From Fimbriimonadia bacterium (GTDB lineage: Bacteria > Armatimonadota > Fimbriimonadia > Fimbriimonadales > Fimbriimonadaceae): DNA of 11,854 nucleotides. The notes under the pieces are model-generated. The model was given only the letters and a program-made list of their open reading frames with translations, made no database searches and was not told where the DNA came from. The translations under genes were made by a program, and so were the position numbers. Location of the stretch: contig JALGXY010000286.1 of NCBI GenBank assembly GCA_029824495.1, positions 1 through 11,854 of the forward strand, in the 5' to 3' direction. Below are positions 6,716 to 11,854 of this stretch, one piece after another (within the stretch, counting starts at the first letter, position 1; the number at the start of each line of letters is the position of its first letter).

Positions 6716-7257
6716 GCCAGAGGTTGGGTCGGGGGCGGTGAAATCTCAACATCCGCAGGAGCAACTCCCAGCTCTCTGTCGCCATGCCGTCTCAACAGCA
6801 GCTGCCTCATGCTTTCGCCGATTTCGGGGCTGAGTCCGGGGATTGTGATTGCTGCAGTTGGCTGGCCGCCAACGTAGACGCTCAGCTCAACGAGACCGAG
6901 TGCACGAGCGATCGGGCCGGCTTTGACATCGACGTGCTGGATACGGCCTCGGGGTACGAATCGCCTCGATTTCCAAAAGACCCCGTAGGCATAGGCAAGA
7001 TCTTCGTCGGTGAGCCGGTAGCGCGCACATTCAAATTGCCGGTTGGCCATGACGGCAGAAAAGCCCCCGATCAGCAAGGGGAGGACTCCGCCGACAAGAC
7101 CCTTGGGCAGGGGGTATTCATCGATTGAGCCTAGAGCAAAAATGTCGATTGGCAGGAGGATCACCAGCAGCACGAGTGTGGTGATGCCAGCCTGAGCGAG
7201 CCAGAGTGATCTGACGTTCTGGTCGAGCTGTTCCCAGCCTTCTGATTCGAGAGCCAT
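6712..7257 (-). CDS. Membrane PH-domain (bPH2/DUF304) protein, YdbS-like
   Basis: A 181-residue protein with two predicted transmembrane segments (about 21-42 and 53-71), then one bacterial PH domain (about 78-155) carrying the family motifs ARYRLTDEDLAYAYGVFWKS and RGRIQHVDVKAGPIARALG. The tail is proline-rich (PPPTQP). It has the size and layout of YdbS, the usual partner of YdbT, and lies directly upstream of the YdbT-like gene with a 4-nt overlap. Only 4 nt separate its ATG from the stop of the small upstream gene, so the three are almost certainly co-transcribed. No good Shine-Dalgarno site is visible, consistent with coupling. The molecular function of the family is unsettled. Confidence 0.9.
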   Translation of the reverse strand: MALESEGWEQLDQNVRSLWLAQAGITTLVLLVILLPIDIFALGSIDEYPLPKGLVGGVLPLLIGGFSAVMANRQFECARYRLTDEDLAYAYGVFWKSRRFVPRGRIQHVDVKAGPIARALGLVELSVYVGGQPTAAITIPGLSPEIGESMRQLLLRRHGDRELGVAPADVEISPPPTQPLA

Positions 7258-7261
7258 AGGA

Positions 7262-7570
7262 TCAGCTTGAAGAGTGCCGTTTCTGCTTGCCGATGACGCC
7301 CTGCTGTTCGCGTCGTCTTCGCCGCAGCATCAAGGCTTCTCTAGCAAGGTCGAGATGGTAGAGTGCGGTGGCGTTCTCTTCGCAGTTCAGGTCTCGGCCT
7401 TGAAAGTCGAGAATCTTCTCCACCAAAACGTCGATGACGTCTTCAATTTTGCAGCCGTTGTTCCCGACAGTCTGGGGGTTGCCGTGCTGGAAACTTATCT
7501 TAATATGCGGCAGGTCGACGACAGCATCACTGCCGTCAAGGTGCCTGAATTTCTCCATGTTTTCGCCCAT
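7262..7570 (-). CDS. Small protein resembling the Acb2/Tad1 hairpin family (putative cyclic-nucleotide-binding)
   Basis: A 102-residue protein with a basic C-terminus. The pattern FQHGNPQ-x-VG-x-NG (27-39), EDVIDVLVEKILDFQ (43-57), C-x-ENA-x-AL-x-HL (63-73), then a run of arginines and GV-x-G (91-94), matches from memory a family often found in prophages and labelled Acb2/Tad1 hairpin-domain protein. Phage members of that family sequester cyclic-nucleotide signals of CBASS or Thoeris defence. The resemblance rests on pattern memory, not a search. The ATG at 7570 has AGGA (7580-7583) 9 nt upstream; Met5 is a second possible start. It lies 66 nt after the mannosidase gene and 4 nt before the YdbS-like gene, so it reads as the first member of the PH-protein unit. 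No phage gene is nearby, so a host role is possible. Confidence 0.75.
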   Translation of the reverse strand: MGENMEKFRHLDGSDAVVDLPHIKISFQHGNPQTVGNNGCKIEDVIDVLVEKILDFQGRDLNCEENATALYHLDLAREALMLRRRRREQQGVIGKQKRHSSS

Positions 7571-7579
7571 AAGCTGTTG

Positions 7580-7583
7580 TCCT
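7580..7583 (-). promoter_or_regulatory. Ribosome-binding site AGGA of the small Acb2/Tad1-like gene
   Basis: On the minus strand AGGA lies 9 nt before ATG 7570, favouring that start over the internal ATG at 7558. Confidence 0.5.
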
Positions 7584-7636
7584 GGTCCGAGGCATAGCCC
7601 CGAACCAGAATACCGAATTGAACGGGGTTGGGTTTC

Positions 7637-10600
7637 CTAGACCTTGATCATCACGGTGATGATTTCAAACGGCTTGTAGTCGAAGCGGACACAGCTTTCA
7701 TCGACCTCGAGCCTCCTGATCGGTTCTTCGTTCAGATCTGTCAGCCAGGCGCCCTTGATCGGCACAGCGCAACAGAGGTCGGCACGGCCTCGCGTGTTGT
7801 GGCACTCGTAGAGCCGCACTATGAGATTTTCAGAGTCTTCGGCCTTCTTGACAGACTCAACGACGATGCTGCGGCTGCTCACATCGCACAGCGGCGGAAT
7901 CACACCTTGCGCGCCTTTCGTCGCCTTCAATTCGGCATATCTGACGGGCGAGTTTATGGCGTAGGCGGCCTGCACGACTTCACTATGAACAACCTGATCG
8001 TAGTGCGGAAGCAGAACATAGGTGAAGTGATGCTCGCCCATATCGCAGATCGGATCTGGAGCCTTAGGGGATCGAAGCAGCGTCAAGCGCATCGTGCTGT
8101 CGATGACATCACAGCCGTATTTTCCGGTGTTCAGCAAGGCAGCCCCGTAGCCGCCTTCGCTCAGGTCGAACCACTTCTGGTGGGGCACTTCAAACTTGGC
8201 CAGATCCCAGCTTGTATTGCTGTGCGTCGGCCGCTCCACATGTCCAAACTGGATCTCAAAGGAGGCGCGCATCGCGTTGATGTTCATCGGGAAGGCGACT
8301 TTGAGCATCTTGTTGTCTTCGTGCCAATCCACCCAGGTGTCGAACCGGATGCCCGGTGTCGGGCCGAGGCTGATCTTCTGGCGAATCTTCGACTTGCCGA
8401 ACGTGCGGACAATCTCAATCGCGGCTCGAACCGGCCCTTTTTCGACCAGCTCGACCGAGTCGCTTTTGGTCAGGTCGGTCGGATCTTCAAGGCTGTAGAT
8501 CTCAACATCCCAGGCGTCCCAGAAGGTCGGATGGTCGTCGAAGATCTGAAAAACGTTGGCGAGAGCCCCTGCTTGTATGAACTCGATCGGCTCATCTTCG
8601 AGAGTCTTGATGCTGGTGATGTTTCCGTTGGCATCAAACTTCACAGACCATTGATCATTCTCAAGCCTTCTTGTCGAGGCTTTGAGCCTCGTGCCATCGT
8701 ACGGCTCTTCGCTGCTCAGATCAGCAACACAGGGCGCGCCGAGTGAGGCGTTGGGCGACTGGAAGATCAACTTCTTGCCTCCAAAGTCATTGACAAGCTG
8801 CACCGGCTGAATCTCCTCGTGAGCCAGCATCGACTGGGGGTGGCTCTTCTTAGTCCATGGGATCTCGGCCTGGCTGGGAATCGTGCTGTTGTGGAAGAGC
8901 GCATACGGCTTCTCCATGCCGGTTGTGTCGAGTTTTTGACCGATCTTTCGCAGACTCGATTCGATGATCGGCTCGACAATTTCGTGCACCTTCTCATAAT
9001 CGCGGTCGCTGTCCTCATAGACCTCGCGCACCGAAGAGCCTGGAATGATGTCGTGGAACTGGTTGAGCAGGACGAGTTTCCACGCCTTTTCGAGCTGATC
9101 AGCCGGATATTTCCGTGGAAAATCGTCGCGGAAGCAGGCGAGAAGTTCTGCGTCGCGTAGCAGGAATTCACAGATGCGGTTTTCCTGTTTGTTCTTTGCT
9201 TGAGAAGTGAAGGTCCCTCTGTGCAGCTCAAAGTAGAGCTCGCCTTTCCAGGTGCAGAGATCGCTGCTGGCAGCACGGGCATCTTCGAAGAAATCGGCCG
9301 CGTGTTTCTTGCGCCGGATCTCGGGCATACAGGGCGCGTTTCTGGCTCGCCGTGCTCGTTCGAGATGGAATTCGGTCGGCCCTCCTCCACCGTCGCCCCA
9401 TCCATAGAGCATCATCGAGTGGTCACAGCGGCCATGGTCCTTGTATTTCTTGACCGATTCGAGGATCTCCTTCGGGGCCATGCTCGCGATGTAGGTGTCG
9501 GCAGGGGGGAAGTGCGTCCAGATTTTCGACCCGTCGATCCCCTCCCACCAGAAGGTGTGGTGCGGAATCTTGTTGTACTGATTCCAGCTCAGCTTTTGGG
9601 TGAGGAACGACTTAATGTTGAACTTGTTCAGAATCTGCGGCAGTGCGGCGGAGTAGCCGAAGACATCTGGCAGCCACATGTCGTCTGTGACAACCCCGGT
9701 CTTCTGTTCAAACCACCGACGGCCATAGAGGAACTGGCGGACCAGTGCTTCAGAGCCTGTGAGGTTGCAGTCCGCCTCGACCCACATCGATCCGACCGGC
9801 TCCCATTGGCCTTTCTTAATCGCTTTTTGGACTCGGTCGAGGAGCTCAGGGTGCTGCTCTTCCAGCCACTCGTACTGAGAGGCTTGGGAGTGGCAGAAGA
9901 CGTGCTCCGGATACCTGTCCATTAGATCGAGCTGAACAGCGGTCGTGTGAGCCATCTTGAGATGGGTGACGCTGAGGGGCCAGAGCCAGGCTGTATCGAG
10001 GTGAGCATGGCCACAGGCAGTGATCGTATGGTCGATGTCGCCGCTCAGACTGCCGAGTGCATCTCTCAAGATTCTGCGACAGTTGGTCCAGGTTCTGTTC
10101 GAATCGGGTCGGTAGGCGTTGCAGACATCGTTGAGGCCGCGCAGAACCGTCGCCGCGGCAGGTGAGGACTCTTCCAGCCCTTCGTAGAGGCTGAAGGCAA
10201 ACTCACAGTCAAAAAAGAGCGCCAGGCGGGCTTCATCCAGCTCAGCCAGCAGAAAGCCGTCGAATCGTTCCGGTTCAGGGGTTCGAGGCTGCTCCCAGCC
10301 ATGAACGACACACTCCTTGTTGTGGGCGTAGGTCTGGCAGAGAATCTCGAAACGGCCGTTCTGTTGTGTATGGCCGTCGAGCCGGAAATACTGATGACCA
10401 AAGTCGAGCCCGCCGACGATGCGATTCTTGATCCAAAGAGTGCCCTCGACCATGCCGTCGCGGTTGAACTGGATCTCCGGCCGGCCGTACATCAAGACGG
10501 GGGTGACCCCCTCTTTTTTGGGGACCGAGCCGTTCACCTTGTACCAGCCCTGCTCGTATGCGCCGCCCCAGTGGAATCCCGGTTCGATCTGCACCCATCC

Positions 10601-10750
10601 GGAAGCCTTTGCTGCGGTTGATCCTGACGGATGATCACCTTTCAAAAACGATGACTTTAGAGGCTTAGAAGAGAGAATCAGCTTCTCGCGCAGCTCTCGG
10701 TCGATGAACTGCTTGATCCGCTCTTTGGTCACAGAAGTGTGTTTCAACAT
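7637..10750 (-). CDS. Alpha-mannosidase, glycoside hydrolase family 38
   Basis: A retaining, zinc-dependent alpha-mannosidase of about 1037 residues, the usual length for bacterial/Ams1-type GH38 enzymes. From Met at 10750: the N-terminal beta domain; catalytic motif GHAHLDTAWLWP with zinc ligands His250 and Asp252; LPDVFGYSAALPQIL with nucleophile Asp362; TQKLSWNQYNKIP; YGWGDGGGGPT; GELYFELHRGTFTSQ; and QFHDIIPGSS with the third zinc ligand His566. The C-terminal beta-sandwich domains follow (FDTWVDWHEDNKMLKVAFPM; YGAALLNTGKYGCDV). There is no signal peptide, so it is probably cytoplasmic and trims imported mannosides. The frame extends upstream to TTG 10792, but I chose ATG 10750 because the extra residues look like leader. 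The small Acb2/Tad1-like gene starts 66 nt downstream with no convincing terminator between. The exact linkage cleaved cannot be read from sequence. Confidence 0.95.
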   Translation of the reverse strand: MLKHTSVTKERIKQFIDRELREKLILSSKPLKSSFLKGDHPSGSTAAKASGWVQIEPGFHWGGAYEQGWYKVNGSVPKKEGVTPVLMYGRPEIQFNRDGMVEGTLWIKNRIVGGLDFGHQYFRLDGHTQQNGRFEILCQTYAHNKECVVHGWEQPRTPEPERFDGFLLAELDEARLALFFDCEFAFSLYEGLEESSPAAATVLRGLNDVCNAYRPDSNRTWTNCRRILRDALGSLSGDIDHTITACGHAHLDTAWLWPLSVTHLKMAHTTAVQLDLMDRYPEHVFCHSQASQYEWLEEQHPELLDRVQKAIKKGQWEPVGSMWVEADCNLTGSEALVRQFLYGRRWFEQKTGVVTDDMWLPDVFGYSAALPQILNKFNIKSFLTQKLSWNQYNKIPHHTFWWEGIDGSKIWTHFPPADTYIASMAPKEILESVKKYKDHGRCDHSMMLYGWGDGGGGPTEFHLERARRARNAPCMPEIRRKKHAADFFEDARAASSDLCTWKGELYFELHRGTFTSQAKNKQENRICEFLLRDAELLACFRDDFPRKYPADQLEKAWKLVLLNQFHDIIPGSSVREVYEDSDRDYEKVHEIVEPIIESSLRKIGQKLDTTGMEKPYALFHNSTIPSQAEIPWTKKSHPQSMLAHEEIQPVQLVNDFGGKKLIFQSPNASLGAPCVADLSSEEPYDGTRLKASTRRLENDQWSVKFDANGNITSIKTLEDEPIEFIQAGALANVFQIFDDHPTFWDAWDVEIYSLEDPTDLTKSDSVELVEKGPVRAAIEIVRTFGKSKIRQKISLGPTPGIRFDTWVDWHEDNKMLKVAFPMNINAMRASFEIQFGHVERPTHSNTSWDLAKFEVPHQKWFDLSEGGYGAALLNTGKYGCDVIDSTMRLTLLRSPKAPDPICDMGEHHFTYVLLPHYDQVVHSEVVQAAYAINSPVRYAELKATKGAQGVIPPLCDVSSRSIVVESVKKAEDSENLIVRLYECHNTRGRADLCCAVPIKGAWLTDLNEEPIRRLEVDESCVRFDYKPFEIITVMIKV

Positions 10751-10798
10751 GACGACTTGTGATGGGGGAGAATACCGAAGGATCAAGAGCAATATGCC

Positions 10799-10804
10799 AT
10801 CATA
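10799..10804 (-). promoter_or_regulatory. Candidate -10 box for the mannosidase gene
   Basis: TATGAT on the minus strand (one mismatch to TATAAT) would place a transcription start near 10792 and a leader of about 42 nt before ATG 10750. No good -35 hexamer lies at the expected spacing, so this is tentative. It sits in the 61-nt divergent gap shared with the dprA-like gene. Confidence 0.25.
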
Positions 10805-10811
10805 AACAGAT

Positions 10812-11750
10812 ATGGCTAGGGGAGAACGACTGGCCCTTTCGGCAGGCCTTGCCTCGCTCTATCTACGCGGCAGGCCGACACCCACAAAACTGAGGCGGGC
10901 TCACTGGCTTAAAGCTGCCCGCGCGCTGCTTCGTGATGCCCCGGATCTAGGAGGACTTGCTGGCTGTCTGCGGCGGGCTGGGCTCTGGTGCGAGGCTTCA
11001 ATCTTGGAGTCCCCGGGTGTGATCGACTGGGGTGTTAAGGCGTGCCTGGGCGGCAATGTGCTGACCGCTGTCGATCCTGAGTACCCGGCTCGATGGACTC
11101 AGGTCTTGGGGCAGTCTGCCCCCCCGTGTCTCTGGGTTGATGGTGTTCTTCCTGGCGGCCTGTTTGTTGGTGCAGTCGGTTCTCGTGAGCCGAGTGCCGA
11201 CGAGGCCGCATTGGCTGATCTTGTTGGGCGCGGGGCGATGTCTTCCGGGATGTCGCTGGTGAGCGGCGGGGCAGTTGGCTGCGACCAGATTGCTGCACAG
11301 GCGGCCCTGCTGACAGGTCCAGGGGCTCGTGTCGTAGAGATTCTGCCGTTTGGTCTTGAGTGCCCCGGCGGCGGTGCCGACGCCCGACCTGGTATTACGC
11401 GCGTCTCCGTCTGCGAGCCTGGCGCCCGCTTTGCCACTGGACAGGCGATGGAGCGAAACCTGCTGATCTACGCCCTCTCTTCAGCCACAGGTGTTGTCGG
11501 TCCGCGTCTGCGCCAAGGCGGCACCTGGTCTGGGGCTGCCGAGGCCCTGCGTCGACGGGTCGGCCCGGTGCTTGTCGCTGGTGATGACGCACCTGCCGTC
11601 TCAGCGCTGCGAGCGATGGGCGCTCTTGATCTTGTCAGTTTCGTTGATGTCGCTGCGGCCCTGGAGCGGGATGACCTGTGCGGCGAGCCGAGCCTATTCC
11701 GCCCTGTCGATGCCCTGCTAGAGCGCCGTGCTGGCTATCTGGTCGCTTGA
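10812..11750 (+). CDS. dprA: DprA/Smf-family DNA-processing protein, short divergent form
   Basis: DprA binds single-stranded DNA and loads RecA during natural transformation. This 312-residue protein has the helical N-terminal part (about 5-75), a DprA-like lead-in (YPARWTQVLGQSAPPCLWVDG, 91-111), and the Rossmann fold: GAVGSREPS (120-128, matching VGTR), SGGAVGCDQIAAQAA (151-165, the place of SGLARGID-aAH), MERNLLIYALSS (213-224, the RN-x-I-x-x-GLS position) and GPRLRQGGTWSGAAEALRRR. It lacks the C-terminal winged helix found in many DprAs. The motif changes make it a distant member, so transformation function is inferred. ATG 10812 has no recognisable Shine-Dalgarno site. Third positions look more GC-rich than in the neighbours. 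Its 3' end overlaps the convergent ruvC end by 16 nt. Confidence 0.82.
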   Translation: MARGERLALSAGLASLYLRGRPTPTKLRRAHWLKAARALLRDAPDLGGLAGCLRRAGLWCEASILESPGVIDWGVKACLGGNVLTAVDPEYPARWTQVLGQSAPPCLWVDGVLPGGLFVGAVGSREPSADEAALADLVGRGAMSSGMSLVSGGAVGCDQIAAQAALLTGPGARVVEILPFGLECPGGGADARPGITRVSVCEPGARFATGQAMERNLLIYALSSATGVVGPRLRQGGTWSGAAEALRRRVGPVLVAGDDAPAVSALRAMGALDLVSFVDVAAALERDDLCGEPSLFRPVDALLERRAGYLVA

Positions 11751-11854
11751 GTGTTCATCAGGCAGGCGATCGCCACGGCGAGGGCGTCTGCCACATCGTC
11801 CGGCTCTGGGGTCTCTTTCAGGCCCAAAATCCGCGTGGTCATGAACTGGACCTG
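11735..11854 (-). CDS. ruvC: Holliday junction endonuclease RuvC, C-terminal end (5' partial)
   Basis: RuvC cuts Holliday junctions as a dimer together with RuvAB. Only the last 39 residues are in the window, beginning QVQFMTTRILGLKETPEPDD at the right edge and ending at TAG 11735-11737. QVQFMTTRILGL matches the RuvC QVQ-M-RLL-L motif, and PDDVADALAVAIA carries the last two metal-binding aspartates in the D-x-x-D spacing of E. coli Asp138/Asp141. The gene is convergent with the dprA-like gene and its last 16 nt overlap it, so no terminator fits between them. Confidence 0.9.
   Translation of the reverse strand, partial: QVQFMTTRILGLKETPEPDDVADALAVAIACLMNTQATR

Noticed and set aside
7598..7627. 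Possible terminator between the mannosidase and the small gene
   Set aside because: CCCCG/CGGGG gives only about 5 bp around a 20-nt loop with no U-tract on the transcribed strand.
7628..8746. Long + strand open frame (372 codons) opposite the mannosidase gene
   Set aside because: It lies wholly antisense to a strongly conserved GH38 C-terminal region, has no recognisable domain, and is explained by the codon bias of the real gene.

Overview
This is protein-coding DNA from a bacterial chromosome, moderately GC-rich with short intergenic gaps. It carries core genes (secA, dprA-like, ruvC) next to more variable ones. The protein style (long SecA linker, GH38 mannosidase, paired YdbS/YdbT-like PH proteins, frequent CGA arginine codons) loosely recalls Armatimonadota/Fimbriimonadia. 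That placement is an impression from memory, not a computed result. No rRNA, tRNA, CRISPR array, insertion sequence or integrase was seen.

Layout from left to right. (1) The 3' part of secA on the + strand enters from the left edge. It is broken by a one-base frameshift near 616-640 and ends at a strong intrinsic terminator. (2) A threonine-dehydrogenase-like zinc alcohol dehydrogenase lies on the - strand; it lacks the usual structural-zinc cysteines. (3) A divergent + strand pair follows across a short gap: an unrecognised protein with a barrel-sandwich region and a KOW-like C-terminus, started from TTG behind a clear GGAG, then an OmpR/PhoB-type response regulator joined to it by an ATGA overlap. 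No histidine kinase gene is present in the window. (4) A co-directional - strand block, in transcription order, holds a GH38 alpha-mannosidase, a small protein that recalls the Acb2/Tad1 hairpin family, a YdbS-like membrane PH protein and a YdbT-like triple-PH membrane protein. The last three are packed with a 4-nt gap and a 4-nt overlap. (5) A short, divergent DprA/Smf-type protein on the + strand runs convergently into, and overlaps, the 3' end of ruvC, which enters from the right edge on the - strand.

How the genes may work together: the small Acb2/Tad1-like protein with the PH-domain pair looks like one translational unit, possibly transcribed with the mannosidase. The barrel-sandwich/KOW protein and the response regulator are translationally coupled and probably share a regulatory output. 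DprA and RuvC both act on recombination intermediates but are transcribed towards each other. The most interesting items are the Acb2/Tad1-like host gene in the PH operon, the unnamed protein coupled to a response regulator, the structural-zinc-free dehydrogenase and the secA frameshift.
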